Part shown: positions 36,501 to 47,539 of the stretch, in pieces
Numbering within the stretch: position 1 is the first letter of the stretch
Layout of the letters: each line of letters opens with the position of its first letter
NCBI GenBank assembly: GCA_943737045.1
Contig: CALSFV010000039.1
Span: 842,132 to 906,131 of the forward strand
Direction of reading: 5' to 3'
Source: Parapristionchus giblindavisi
Taxonomy: Eukaryota; Nematoda; Chromadorea; Rhabditida; Diplogasteridae
Length of the DNA stretch: 64,000 nucleotides
Program-made: the position numbers and the translations under genes
The notes under the pieces: model-generated
Told to the model about the DNA's origin: nothing
What the model saw: the letters and a program-made list of their open reading frames with translations, nothing else
Database searches by the model: none

Positions 36501-39500
36501 CGAAAACTCTTCGATTCGATGCGATAATGACATACAATGTAAACCAGTGGCCGTATGCAAGAACCATTTACCGGGAAAATGTGACGTCATTAGCGTAGGC
36601 GGAGGCGTTTTCCAAAAATCCTCCGCCTAATGACGTCACATTTTTTTTTTATTTTTTTTTATTTTTTTTTTTTGTTCTTGCATACGGCCACAGTTCTAGA
36701 CCTATCGATAACGAATATCGCATATATTTGAAACTAAGTGTAGTAAATATCAAAATATAATAAATAAATAAATAAATAATAAAACAAATAAACATACTGA
36801 TCTAGCTGGTCGCTCAGCGTGGAATTCTCCGCGGTCAAACGATTGTTCGAATCCCTCAATAGCTGCAGCTCATTATCGATCGAATCGATTGCGCCCCTGA
36901 ATCAGGCAATCGATAACTCCTACAGTACATTTCCAATTCAAATTTCCCGCCCGCTACCGTAGTCATCAGGGAAAGCTCACTTGAATCGATCGACATCGGC
37001 TCGGAGATGATCGCGGTCCTCCTTGGACTGCTCTAGTGCACCGCGCAGCTTCTCCACTTCACCCTGAATCAGTAACCATTTTGAATTTCGCGCAAAATTC
37101 AATTTAAAAAAAAAAGGCGGAAATTCAAATGCACTCACCGACATACTGGCGTCGTTCGTCTCCGCTCGATGCTTAGTCTCGGCGATGCCCTGCTTGAGGC
37201 GGTCAAAGTCTGCTGTCAGCTGAAAGATCAATCAATAAAAGCGATAATCAATCAATAATCCCTAATCAATCGATAAAGCTACAGTATACCTTTTCGAGAC
37301 GCTTGAGCGTCTCAGCGTTCTCGCGCTTGCACAGTTCGTAGCGCTCTTCGTACTCGATGACGTCAGCCTTGAGGGCATCTGGAATATATTATTGATTAGG
37401 CTTATTGAGTTATTGATTTTTTGACAATCAATATGTGTTGTTGAATCCCCAATCAATAACGACGAAAATTCAAAAGAGTACAGCACTTTACCAATTTGTC
37501 ATACATATTTTAATTGTTTCACTCTTCATTTAATGTCATTATTCTGCCATTCTGTCTGCGGTGCGGTCGGTTCGACTACGCTCATAGGTGGGCACGCTGG
37601 GGGAAAGGCTATGCGCAAACCGGGTAAAGGGGAGGCAAGGCTATCCGCATGGCTATTTTTTGGCGATTTCGACTGGAAATTTACCAGTTTTTGCGGAGCA
37701 AGGCTATGCGCAAGGCCCCGAAGGGAAGGCAAGGCTGTGCGCAAAAAAATATTCGTTTTCACGCGCCCACCCATGACTACGCTCTCCGTTCCACTCGCGC
37801 CTATTCCATCAACAGTCCCCTTTTAGAAGACTTTGGAATGTCTAGAGGCGCACTTCCAACTGTCAAGCAAGCCTATTCGACCATAGCTGAGCGTTCTTGT
37901 GGGGATTTTCTACATCGATCAGGAAGTTCGAACGAGGAATACATCTCGGAAACATAGGTCAAAAAGTATGTAACAAAGTACCAAGCCTGACCGGATTTTG
38001 AGCCAAAATTTGACAAAAATGGAGAAACCTGACCGGATTTAGAAACAAAATATCACAGAAATCGAAAAACTTGACCGGATTTTGAGCCAAATTTGACAAA
38101 AATCGAAAAACCTGACCGGATTTTGAAAACTGATAACCTAGCTATTCGACCTATGCTCGGAAAGATTGATGGAAGAATAACAAATTCATACGTGGGCACC
38201 ATAGCCGCTAGCGGCAATACACCCCCCGATTTTTGGCACCCGACCCCCCGATTTTCCAGCAAACCCACTCAAAATGACGTATAAATGCTCCATTTTTTGC
38301 TTCCGACCCTCCGATTTTTTCGTACGACCCCCCCCCCCCCCCCCCGATTTTCATTTCCAGCGGCAATGCCCGCCCACGTATGAACAAATTGAAAACAATC
38401 CCCCCCCCCTGCCCCTTGTGCTGATACAGTAGTTGTAAGGTAGTTGAACGAATTAATTGACTTTTCACAAAACATTCAAAAACAAAACCAATTACCGCTA
38501 CCAGAAATCAACTGGTCGAATGTGAACCATAGGTCGAATAGCTAGGTTATTGGTATTCAAAATCCGGTCAGGTTTTTAGATTTTTGGCAAATTTAGCTCA
38601 AAATCGGGTCAGGTTTTTCGATTTTTGAATCCGGTCAGGATTTTTTTTTTTTTTTGCGACCGGACATACTTTTCGACCTATCAAAAAAACCCAAATTTAC
38701 ACACCAAAAATCAAAGATAAAAGCTCAAAGATCAAAGATGACTGACCAATTCTAACCATGAGATCATGATTTCTCGTGTTCACTCGTCCCTCGCGCTGCT
38801 TGTGCTCCTCCATCTCCATGTTGATATCGTTATAGGCAGTGGCCAGTTCCGTGTTTTGGGCCCTGTTATAATAAAAAAATAATAGATAATAATAATAATA
38901 ATAATGTTAATAAGCAAGCTAATTATTGTCAATTTGACACAGTTAATAAATGAGTACGAATAGGTGAACGTGACTCCTTTTGCCATCCGGTCTATATTGG
39001 CACGATTTATTTACTGAGTCTTTTGAAAAAAAGGGCATTAGCCGCCTTACCAATCATTTTTTCGACTTTTCTGAAGACCATTTTTTTGTTTTCTCTCTTC
39101 ACTTTCCTTTGCTCTCTCGATTTTTTCTTTCCATTCCCCATCTTTGAAAGATTTGGTACGGCGGCAGAATATCAATTAAATATCAAGATTAAAGAGCGTA
39201 CACTGAGTTATTCCCATACCGTGGATGGTATAATAGTGTTGTGCCGTTGGTTAGTTGTGTAATAGTTTGTGAATTTCAGAATCTACGGCATAACTAACAG
39301 CACAACACTATCAACTAAATATCAATATGTCTAGCTCAACAATTCAAAGCACACATAGATTTACTAAATCGCTTTAGTCCCCTTATAGTAAATAAAAATC
39401 AATATTAAATAGAACAATAAATAAATACCAACCTCAGCGATTCAAAGTCCAGCTCCTTCTTCGCGAACACCTCGATCTGTGCGCGCAGCTCAGCAAGCTC

Positions 39501-42500
39501 CTCTTCAGCTTGCTACAAAGTAAATCGATAAATTGTTTCGATCAATCAACATTCGGTCCTGAACGGAACACTACCGTACCCTTAGCTTTCCCGCGGTACT
39601 TCCCTCGTCTCGCTCTCCCATATCGACCATTACTGCACGTTCTTCCGACAGCTTACGAGCCTGGAAAGACGAGGATTACTGTAAGTAAAATATACAGGGA
39701 GATCAACCGATAATCTAATCATAATCTAATAGATGAATCGATAATCAATAAAAACAGACTAATCAATAATCAAGTCCTACGGTAATACGTCCAAAAATCA
39801 ATCAATAATCAGGTCCAAAAATCAATCGATAATCTCCCATACCACAATTTCCTCGAGCTTTCGCTTCTCCTCCAGTAGCTCCTCCTTCTCGAGTAACACC
39901 GCATCCAGCATGGCCTCACTGCTCTCGCTACTGCTCGCAGCCCCACCCTGAGAAACAATGAAATAAAAGATGTTATTGATTTATTGATTTTCAAGAGCGA
40001 TTAGAATGCATTTAGCACAAAATTAGTAATTTCACTCATAGGTCGAATAGCTAGGTTATCGGTTTTCAAAATCCGGTCAGGTTTTTCGATTTTTGGCAAA
40101 TTGGGCTCAAAAACCGGTCAGGTTTTTCGATTATTGTGAAATTTTGGCTCAATATCCGGTCACGTTTTTCGATTATTGTGAAATTTTGGCTCAAAATCCG
40201 GTCAGGCTCGGTACTTTGTAACATACTTTTCGACCTATGATTTCACTATTTAATTAATTTAATTATTATCAATTTGGAATACACCAAATGTGGAGATACA
40301 AAAGTTTGCGGCTTGCAAACTATTATAACAAGGGCATACGAAGAGTCGAATTAAAAGGACGCTATGATAAAGTTAACAATAGGCTTTTAAAAAGGTAGTA
40401 ATGTGCGGCGCTATGCTTATCTTCATTACCAATAGATCTCATTGAAACTTGAGACATCTAACTTTGAAGCATTGTTTATTAATCAATAAATCAAGTGCAC
40501 TAATCAATATATCAATCGATCGCCTACCGTATGCACGGCGAGCTTGTCCTCGTAGTGCTCCCGGAGCTCCTGCAGCTTCTCCTCGTGCATCTGGATCAGC
40601 GCCGCCATCTCCTGGTCCTGCAACGAGAACACTTGTCATACTGTATTCATCCCCAAAAATCAATAAAAATGATAACGATACTAATATCTATTAATACTTG
40701 GCAATATCTTTCGATTAAAGGCACACACCAAGCCAATTTTACTCCCCGCATTGGCAATACTCTCTCGTAGGCAAAAAAGCGATAGATTATTGCCAGAGCG
40801 GAGAGTTTCAAATCACGGTAGGGTGTACCACTTTAAAATGAGCTACAGTACCTTCTGTCTACGGATGTGCTCTACGTTAGCATCTGGCGCGCCACCCTGC
40901 AAATACGAAGAATTCAAACTTTAAGATTAGGCATCCATACAAAGCGGACAGTATGATTACAGTAATCTACCGTAATCCACAATGGCTACCGTATGGCTAC
41001 AGTAATCTACAGTAATCCTCCACAACTACCGTATACCTGAACGACGAGCGACTTCCAATGAGCGATTTCCTTCTTCAGCGAATCAATGCGCTCCTCTCGC
41101 ATCTCCTCATCCATGATATCGTCCTCGTGGAGCGAGGCATGAGTCTGCTCCAATTGAACCTGATACGGTAAGGATACTGTATTGTTCAGAACGCGGTAGA
41201 TAAATCTAGCCAATCGATAACTGGCTTTATTCTCTCATAACAATAGAAGAACGTTAAAATAATACAACAAAGTAGAACTGAAAACATAAATCGATAATCA
41301 ATCGATACCGTACCTTTAACTTCTTGATTTCATCGTCTCTCGCCGCGATCAGACTACCGTATCTCGTGCCGATAGCGTCCATCTCAAAGTGGGCAGCGCG
41401 CAACTGCTCCTCCACTTCCACTTTCCGATTGTCCGCAGCCTGTCGCTGGAAAGAAGATATTGATTGGTTCATTGATTTATCGATCGATGATCAGGAATTA
41501 GATAGTCTCAGTCAGTGTAACGCGAGAATCAATATCAGCATACATTTTCGGTACCCTCGCCGTTTATTTTTTTTATAGTGGGTCAACGCTCGAAATAGGG
41601 TGGGTTGATTCGCAAAATTCGTTGTTTTCGCTTAAAAATCGTCATTTTTAGGTTGCTTTCGCATCAAGTGGTCTAAAATGGGTCTTATATTATATAGTGG
41701 GTCAATCATCGCATTGCGCGTGTATGGCAATGTTTGAATATCAGTTGAAACCATACGTGGGCACCATAGCCGCTAGCGGCAATACACCCCCCGATTTTTG
41801 GCACCCGACCCCCGATTTTCCAGCAAACCCACTCAAAATGACGTATAAATGCTCCATTTTTTGCTTCCGACCCTCCGATTTTTTCGTACGACCCCCCCCC
41901 CCCCCCCCCGATTTTCATTTCCAGCGGCAATGCCCGCCCACGTATGGTTGAAACGTGAACACACATCAACGACATCAAGTTATTTAGAAGAAAAGTGAAA
42001 TTCAGACACATTCTAACAATGACATGACCAATAATAAGCGTAGAGGTAGAAACACCGTGAAGCACACTATCAATTGATATTAATAACATTTCCACATAGT
42101 ACTATTATTGTTCATGAATAACATTTATTTGTACGTTATATTTATTATAAACTTAATATGAGTTCTAAACATAAGAATTGATTTACCTTGGCCTCGGCCT
42201 CTTTCAGATGCTCTTCGAGTTCCGTACATTTTCGCTTAGTGACCTACAATGATGTATTTTATTGTTAAATCATACGTTTGCCGATCTTCTGGTGAATAAA
42301 TTATATATTTATATATGATAGTCGATTAATTTTTATCTGGTAGAAGAAAAATAAACAATAAAGGAGAATAACACTGTATCGAAAAGAAAATAAATCGACC
42401 ATTATGTGTTCCCGTGATCTTTGAGACTAATAAAAGTGATGGAGCTTGACAATTAAAAGCGCCTTAATCTTACCTGTAATTCACTTTCGGGATCTGCAAC

Positions 42501-42638
42501 TTCTTCAGTAGCCTCGCTTAGCACTTCCGAGGCAAGGTCAGTGAGCTGACCCTAAAGAAAACAACATAAATAACACAAAAATGAGTAGAAATGTTAAATT
42601 ACCTGTAAATTTTTCAAATTATTGAGCCAGCCGCTCAT
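25587..42638 (-). CDS. TRIP11: GMAP-210/TRIP11-type golgin with C-terminal GRAB domain (36 exons, 1209 aa)
   Basis: Exons from the 5' end (plus coordinates): 42603-42638, 42474-42551, 42187-42243, 41314-41445, 41037-41159, 40852-40896, 40528-40617, 39843-39947, 39580-39660, 39433-39512, 38747-38862, 37290-37378, 37139-37219, 36981-37063, 36798-36896, 34753-34846, 34453-34544, 34154-34271, 33827-33940, 33521-33619, 32306-32362, 32143-32199, 31654-31740, 30930-31026, 30618-30715, 29969-30038, 29743-29873, 29395-29468, 28303-28432, 27780-27974, 27191-27277, 26846-26980, 26435-26494, 26119-26344, 25902-25996, 25587-25805. Phases agree throughout. The start MSGWLNNLKNLQGQLTDLAS resembles the curvature-sensing amphipathic helix of GMAP-210. 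About 1000 residues of coiled coil follow. A GRAB-type Arf-binding segment (LRQLFLSYFTAPGDRRPDIA, ~1037-1075) and a Ser/Thr/Ala-rich tail end the protein. The expected role is a cis-Golgi vesicle tether. At ~1200 residues it is shorter than the ~1980-residue human protein. Confidence 0.88.
26717..26829. mobile_element. Degenerate CATAGGTCGAA-family MITE in a golgin intron
   Basis: It begins CATTGGTCGAAAAGTACG and ends TAGCTATTCGATATATG. Internal CCTGACCGCATTTTGA repeats are kept. Confidence 0.75.
30194..30377. mobile_element. CATACGTGGGC-family MITE, 8-bp duplication ATGTACAC
   Basis: It begins CATACGTGGGCACCACTG and ends CAATGCCCGCCCACGTATG. The interior repeats CCGACCCCCCGATTTT. ATGTACAC is exact on both sides. 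Confidence 0.92.
31109..31403. mobile_element. GC-rich 295-bp palindromic element, copy 2, TA duplication
   Basis: Its length and termini match 9314-9608, with TA on both sides. It lies in the intron between golgin exons 31654-31740 and 30930-31026. Confidence 0.9.
31510..31540 (-). pseudogene. Duplicate fragment of golgin exon 23
   Basis: On the - strand, ATGGAGAAGTCCGAAGAG followed by a GT repeats the 3' end of the real exon (ATGGAGAAGTCTGAGGAG at about 31654-31671), about 140 bp further downstream in transcription. It lacks an acceptor of its own and is read as a small intronic duplication. Confidence 0.6.
32017..32140. repeat. ~20-bp tandem repeat (AAGATCAAACTACACAACAC)
   Basis: Six or so units in a golgin intron, with substitutions and length variation. 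The intact unit is AAGATCAAACTACACAACAC. Confidence 0.9.
32493..32600. mobile_element. Degenerate CATAGGTCGAA-family MITE
   Basis: It begins CATAGCTCGAAAAGTACG and ends ACGTCTATTCGACTTATT. It most resembles the copy at 17701-17810 in its interior. Confidence 0.75.
32819..33008. mobile_element. CATACGTGGGC-family MITE, 8-bp duplication GGTAAAAC
   Basis: It begins CATACGTGGACACCACTG and ends GCTCGCCCACATATG. GGTAAAAC is exact on both sides. Confidence 0.92.
33298..33491. mobile_element. CATACATTTTCGG-family MITE, with a second degenerate copy to its left
   Basis: It begins CATACATTTTCATGCCCCCG and ends GGGCACCGAAAATGTATG. Sequence at about 33121-33290 repeats the interior (GATCGACCCACTATATAAAG) without clean ends and is probably an older copy. 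It lies just 3' (on the + strand) of the 32819-33008 element. Confidence 0.8.
35078..35252. mobile_element. CATACATTTTCGG-family MITE, diverged
   Basis: It begins CGTACATTTTCGGCGCACTC and ends AAGGCATGAAAATGCATG. Interior GTGGGTCGA motifs are kept. Confidence 0.7.
35387..35875. mobile_element. CATACATGGGCGGGG-family MITE, 8-bp duplication TGAGAAAA, carrying a nested GC-rich element
   Basis: The ends are CATACATG at the left and GGCGCCCATGTATG at the right. TGAGAAAA is exact at 35379-35386 and 35876-35883. The GC-rich element (35395-35689) is inserted 8 bp into the left terminal repeat. With it removed, the repeat reads CATACATGGGCGGGG. A relative is at 44246-44433. Confidence 0.92.
35395..35689. 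mobile_element. GC-rich 295-bp palindromic element, copy 3, TG flanks
   Basis: Same length and termini as the other two copies. The flanking dinucleotide here is TG on both sides rather than TA. Confidence 0.9.
36547..36691. mobile_element. Palindromic MITE with GTGGCCGTATGCAAGAAC ends
   Basis: GTGGCCGTATGCAAGAAC at the left faces GTTCTTGCATACGGCCAC at the right. Inner AATGTGACGTCATTAG faces TAATGACGTCACATT. A T-rich run separates the right arms. It sits in a golgin intron and recalls the TGACGTCA-centred elements at 682 and 17165. Confidence 0.8.
37583..37775. mobile_element. CATAGGTGGGC-family MITE, 8-bp duplication ACTACGCT
   Basis: It begins CATAGGTGGGCACGCTGG and ends CACGCGCCCACCCATG. 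ACTACGCT is exact on both sides. Confidence 0.92.
37953..38155. mobile_element. CATAGGTCGAA-family MITE, 8-bp duplication CTCGGAAA
   Basis: It begins CATAGGTCAAAAAGTATG and ends CTAGCTATTCGACCTATG. It has four internal CCTGACCGGATTT repeats instead of two or three. CTCGGAAA is exact on both sides. Confidence 0.93.
38187..38382. mobile_element. CATACGTGGGC-family MITE, 8-bp duplication AACAAATT
   Basis: It begins CATACGTGGGCACCATAG and ends ATGCCCGCCCACGTATG. AACAAATT is exact on both sides. It contains a long poly-C run. Confidence 0.93.
38528..38682. mobile_element. CATAGGTCGAA-family MITE, right end eroded
   Basis: It begins CATAGGTCGAATAGCTAGG and ends TACTTTTCGACCTAT, in inverted orientation relative to 37953. 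The target duplication is not readable. Confidence 0.75.
40037..40239. mobile_element. CATAGGTCGAA-family MITE, 8-bp duplication ATTTCACT
   Basis: It begins CATAGGTCGAATAGCTAGG and ends CATACTTTTCGACCTATG. ATTTCACT is exact on both sides. Confidence 0.93.
40715..40836. mobile_element. TTAA-flanked ~122-bp MITE (same family as 3121 and 18492)
   Basis: It reads TTAAAGGCACACACCAAGCC at the left and GGGTGTACCACTTTAA at the right, with the GAGCGGAGAGTTT core. It lies in a golgin intron. Confidence 0.85.
41539..41736. mobile_element. CATACATTTTCGG-family MITE, 8-bp duplication AATATCAG
   Basis: It begins CATACATTTTCGGTACCCTC and ends TATGGCAATGTTTG. AATATCAG is exact on both sides (41531-41538, 41737-41744). 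Confidence 0.92.
41752..41946. mobile_element. CATACGTGGGC-family MITE, 8-bp duplication GTTGAAAC
   Basis: It begins CATACGTGGGCACCATAG and ends CGCCCACGTATG. GTTGAAAC is exact on both sides. It lies 15 bp from the previous element, and its duplication overlaps that element's by one base. Confidence 0.93.
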
Positions 42639-43209
42639 GATGCATGAGGTTTGAACCTGTAACGGCCGAGTGGATTAGAAATAAAGTAAAGCACGTGATT
42701 AATTGGAGAAATCAGAGCAGGAAAGCATGGAAAGAGTTGACAGAGGGAAAACACGTTGCCTCGTTGCTCCCACACCATTAACGCGTCATGGCACTTTAAA
42801 CGTGCAAAGGTAAATGACGCAATTGGTGTGAGGTTAAACACTCGAAGAACAAGCGATCAACGCAAGTGATAAGTGTGTTTCCTAGTTTTGCCACGTCAAG
42901 TTGCTCTTTTCTCAGTTCTCGACATGATCCCTTGTTATTGATTGAACTCACTGAGCCGCTCTTTCTCATAAATTGGCGAAAATAAAGTATAAATTTAATT
43001 AAAATCAAGAAAAGCTGCATTTTCAATTGTTAATTCACTTTGTCAAAGTTCTTATTTGGACAATCGTTAACTCCTGCCGCAAAACTTAATGATTTCTCAA
43101 GTATTGCTGCTAGTTATTAGTGTACAGTACTTGTTTTCTGCTGCTGTTTTACCTCATTTCGTCATTCGAGCTCGAATACTCTTTGAAATTATAGATCATC
43201 ATTTCCAGA
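42639..43209. promoter_or_regulatory. Shared divergent upstream region of the golgin and INTS15-like genes
   Basis: 571 bp separate the two start codons, which point away from each other. No repeat family was recognised here except mild TTAATT runs. That is unusual for this window and fits a conserved bidirectional promoter. GCTCGAATACTC and CACGTCAAG-type motifs are visible but not diagnostic. The promoter role is inferred from gene layout only. Confidence 0.5.
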
Positions 43210-46200
43210 ATGTCTCGGCGACTGGCTCCTCCGGCGCACACTGCGACGCAATCGCTCGGATTTCCTACGTGTTGCGACCTGGCTCTAGAACAGGTTGCGA
43301 CCATTCGTTGACTTTTCCCCGCCACTTCTTTTACCAACTGCCAACTCTCATTAACTCTATTCTCACGTAATATAACTATTGCGTTTGCTCAACGATATCA
43401 CCAATCAACATTCGTACTATGCATTGTTTATTGTCTTAAAACAAACTTGATCATCATCATTTTTATCATTATTATCTTTGTCATTTAACAATTCTCCAGG
43501 TCGCACGTATCGTAGCGTCGACATCCACACTTCCTGTACAGAATCGAGCAAGAGCGCCTAACAATGAGCTGCAAGTAGGTAAATCGAAAGTGTGATTCAT
43601 TATAACGCTGTGACTGCTTCATCAGGCTATTCGTTTTGAATGTAATTCTGGCATGATTAGCTCCAAACGTGACCGAATTAGATTCGGAAATCACCATTAG
43701 CTTCGGAAATCAATTAGATTTGTAGTTTATAACTTCATGCAAATCGAGTTTGCTGACTCAATTTTTTTTGTTTATTGCAGTCTCTCCTTGATCGTGATCT
43801 GTTCTGCTTCAACGAGCGTAAGGTCTGCCGACTGACCGAGATTCAGAAGTTTGTGTTGTTGAAGAAACTGGCAGTATTCTTTGTAAGTTATACATGTAAA
43901 TTTGAGAGAAAAAGAGAAGACTAAACTTGGTTGGGTTGGAATAAATGGCGAAGACTAACAGCAAAAATCTAAATTTCACTTAAAATCACTGGCCTAGCAG
44001 TGATTTTCCGCAGGACTTAGGAATAACGGGATAACCTTTTCCTTTACTTTAATCTAGAACTAAATATAATTAAATCCACTGTGTCGTTCTTGGTTCCAGA
44101 CACTGGAACCATATGTGCTCCTAGTAATATCATGATATCAGGCACAAGAGGAGGAAAAGCCGTACAAAGATGAGACGCACAAGATGAATTATCGATACGG
44201 ACTATTCGAGGTAATAATAATAAATGAATATATAATAATGTACAACATACATGGGTGCCAACATGGGGGTGCCCCCTGTAAAATTAGGGCTTTTCGAAAA
44301 TTTGTGGAATTCCCCATGTAAAAAATGACGGTTAGGTGAAATTTTTGAAAAAAAGTGAAGGCCCCCTAAGTTAACCATTTTTCGTTCGTATGCCCCCTGG
44401 AGAATCGAGCTCCAGGTACCCCGCCCATGTATGATGTACAAGTATAGTATTGCTGGCACAACTTTGATCTATTAATAATTGTGCTTCATGGTGTTTCGGC
44501 CGCTACGTCTATTAATAATAATAATAATTATTATTATTAGTATTATTATTTGTAGTAGTAGTAGTAGTATTTCACAGAATAACTTTTTTCACTTTTTTTT
44601 ATCGTGTCATGCGTGGATGAATTAATTAAGTTCATATTATGCAAATGAACTATTGCAATATTCAGACTATCTTCCTCGGTAGAGAAGGCGAATCCATCCT
44701 GCATGCTGCACGAATACAGGTACATAATCGCATCTCAAGAGTTTGTAGTTTGGTCACTGGTCAAGTTGTAGTTTGATCGCTCACCTTTTCAGACACTCTT
44801 CAATCTAGCGTCGTTCTCACTCCAATGGCCATCACTGTCCATCTTCATCCCACTGGCGCAGTGGCTACGCAAGGTTTGTAGTTTGATCTTTGATCTGATT
44901 ATAGTCTGATCTTTCTCAGATGATAGGTCGCACTTCGCATCCGGAGGAACTCATCGGTCTGATCCTGCAGCACTTTATCTACCCCAGCGATGATATGAAG
45001 AAGGTTTGTAGTTTGTGTTCTGATCTCATGTATTTGTAGTTTGATGTCATATTGAGAATGTGTTTTAGTGTTTGAATAATAGTTTTTGTGGTTCGCTCGC
45101 CCGATGGTAGAGTGTTTTCTAATCAATAACTAACTAAAACGTGGGATTGTCTGCATTTCATACATTTTCGGTGCCCTCACCGAATTATTTTTATATAGTG
45201 GGTCGATTTAGAAAACTCGTTATTTTTCGCTTAAATTGTGATCTTTCACATAAAAAAGAGCTTTATATAGTGGGTCGACCCTAATAATGAGCCGTATATG
45301 GTGGGTCAATCCTCACACTGTGAGGGTATGAAAATGTATGCTGCATTTTGTGCTCTTTCGATTTTTGTAGTTTAATCTCCAATCAATCAATATCTGCCCA
45401 ATTACAGTATGAATTCCTACTGTATCTGATGGACGTGGCGCCCGAGTTTGGCTTCATCTTTGCCTGTCTGGCGCCGAATGATGAGAATATGGGTGAGTGT
45501 ACACTTCGTAGGAAAGCGATATGGGAGTAGAATCTACGGAACGCGTGACGTTTACGGAATATACTGCCTCAGAACTAGTGAATACATTATTAAGAGATAT
45601 TATTATATATGATCAATGAATTGGTTATAATGCACAACTATAAGTTTGTATTCACATTATGTTTAAAATTGTAAAATGTTAACTTTCTTATATTGATAAT
45701 ATGAGTATATATCATGTGCCATTCAGGCAACGAATTGACGTACGGTATGGTGTCAGTGATCACGGCGTGTCTGTCCTCCCATCCGGACGAGTTCCTCGAG
45801 ATGATGGCCGACTACCCGGATAAGCTGGCGGCCCCATTCGCCTCCAAGGTACGGTAGTGTTCGGTGTGGAGTACGGTGGGTCATAATCGTGATCTTGTCA
45901 GACGTTCCCGTTGCTGATGCGCCTCGCGTTCATGCACACTGACGTTAAGAGACGATCGGATAAGAAGGAACGCAAAGAGGTTGAAATACCGATTGATTCT
46001 TGAGCAGTTACAGTATATTTTACCCGCCGAAATGAGGCCAGCGAATCGATGGCTCATTATCATAGGTCGAATAGCTACGCTACAGATTTGCAAAATGCGG
46101 TCTGGTTTTCACAAAAAAAAAATCACAAAATGCTATTAGGTTTTCACCAACTGCTGTCGGTTTCATTACAAAAAAAGCCAAAATGCGGTCATGATTCGTA

Positions 46201-46761
46201 GTTTGCACCCCATTGAACCTAACATCATTACTGATCGAATCGTTTGATATTTCAGAAGAGTGTCGATCTCAACGATGAAAACGATATGGAAGAAGGAGAG
46301 AAAGCTGATAACGATGATGATGAAGAAGAAGAAGTTGACGATGCGGAAATGTTGATGGTAATAAGCTCCCACCGAGATTTCTCGCTTGACCGATTACGGT
46401 AACTTATCGATTATCGATTGATCGTTCAGGTATCACCGACTATCCTCTTCCAAGCGCTATTATCGATTGCCCAAGGATGGGCGGTGCGAGGTGTTGACCT
46501 TAGTCCTGGTGAGTGTTCAGGTTACGGTATCTAATCATGGCATACTGTAACTTGGCTATGTTGGTTACGGTAGATGGTTCGGACTAATCGATTACAGTAA
46601 CCATCACATTTACAGTAACCCAGTCGCAGTTGGCAGCTGCTGGATTCAAGGACAGCCGCAAGATCAATCACTGGTGTATTATGATGGGTGCGGTTAGAGG
46701 TGCGAAGAAGTCTGCCACTGGTCCTGCAAAGAAAGCTGAAGAAGAACCGATGGAGGAGTAG
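43210..46761 (+). CDS. Probable Integrator complex subunit 15-like protein (13 exons, 386 aa)
   Basis: Exons: 43210-43293, 43500-43574, 43781-43882, 44142-44210, 44666-44719, 44793-44873, 44920-45003, 45408-45492, 45727-45848, 45902-45979, 46256-46357, 46430-46508, 46616-46761 (TAG). Phases agree. TTTCCAG ends 1 base before the ATG, suggesting trans-splicing. The protein is mostly short helices: RLTEIQKFVLLKKLAVFF early, then SLQWPSLSIFIPLAQWLRK, PEELIGLILQHFIYPSDDMK and EFLLYLMDVAPEFGFIFACL. A Glu/Asp-rich insert (~290-315) precedes a last helical block (LFQALLSIAQGWAVRG). The order and character of these blocks resemble INTS15 (C7orf26), a module of the RNA-processing Integrator complex. 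This is from remembered family features and is not certain. Another helical-repeat protein is possible. The short Lys/Glu tail looks lineage-specific. Confidence 0.75.
44246..44433. mobile_element. CATACATGGGC-family MITE, 8-bp duplication ATGTACAA
   Basis: It begins CATACATGGGTGCCAACATG and ends CCCCGCCCATGTATG. ATGTACAA is exact on both sides. It lies in intron 4 of the INTS15-like gene. Its interior is an inverted relative of 35690-35875. Confidence 0.92.
45159..45340. mobile_element. CATACATTTTCGG-family MITE, 8-bp duplication CTGCATTT
   Basis: It begins CATACATTTTCGGTGCCCTC and ends GAGGGTATGAAAATGTATG, the best-preserved copy. CTGCATTT is exact on both sides. It lies in intron 7 of the INTS15-like gene. 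Confidence 0.95.
46061..46207. mobile_element. Truncated CATAGGTCGAA-family copy
   Basis: It begins CATAGGTCGAATAGCTACG and keeps 'aaaatgcggtc' repeats. The right end dissolves into 'atgattcgtagtttgca'. Confidence 0.65.
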
Positions 46762-46817
46762 ATGGGATTACTGTAGGGTGCATATCGATTAGTAGTAGCA
46801 ATAATAATAATCTTTGT

Positions 46818-46823
46818 AATAAA
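46818..46823 (+). terminator. Polyadenylation signal of the INTS15-like gene
   Basis: AATAAA lies 57 bp after the stop codon, in AT-rich 3' sequence. Confidence 0.7.
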
Positions 46824-47539
46824 TTATAGGCATATCAATTTTTTTAATTGCTATTATTACTGCGCGTATTTATTTTTATATTGTAATTATTGTCAATTGA
46901 TACTATCGTTGTTGTATATGATCTTACTGTAGATATTTATTTGCAATCAATCGATATTTTTTGTACAATTTCATGCTTGTCTCATCTAGATGTTCTTCTC
47001 GCGCATGCTTTTGTTATTATACATGTAAGACCTGTTGTACACATAGCTGATCTCGGTTTGTATCATAATCATTTTAGACATTGTTGTTGTACAGTATACG
47101 CTACCGTGTGATGGCTGATTACGGTATTGTACGGTCGTATTTATACGTATATCGTCAAAACGAAAAAATAGTGAAAAGTTTGCAAAACAAAGTTTTATCT
47201 CGTTTTGATGATATGTTTACTGTGAATTTCATTGATTTTGTTGAATAAAGAAATTGTTTTTTTTTTTAAATTTCCCCCTTGTCTATGGGTAGCTATAGGC
47301 CCGCTTCGATATCTGTATAGCCCTACCCCATGCCGCACCGTAATCCGGATTGTGCGACAAATACGACGTCACAGGCCTTGGCATGGCTTGTGGGGGCGTT
47401 TGTCAGAAATCTTGCCCCTAAGCTAGTGACGTCACGTTTGTCAACAAACGGCTTGCTGTGTTCCGTGGATATGGTTTTCTGTAATTTATCGAAAGTCGTC
47501 TACCGTATGCTCACCCCAGGGTCCCCACAGAGCACCATC
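46824..47539. other. Gap between the INTS15-like and AIF genes
   Basis: AT-rich at first. From about 47320 to 47455 a diverged TGACGTCAC-type palindromic repeat appears (GACGTCACAGGCC...AGTGACGTCACG). TCCCCACAG at 47522-47530 is a good acceptor 9 bases before the AIF start. The genes are in the same orientation, but about 0.7 kb is long for a typical nematode operon gap. Confidence 0.6.

Noticed and set aside
47507..47539. Upstream in-frame ATG for AIF
   Set aside because: A good acceptor at 47530 falls between it and the ATG at 47540, and the 47540 start gives a cleaner presequence.
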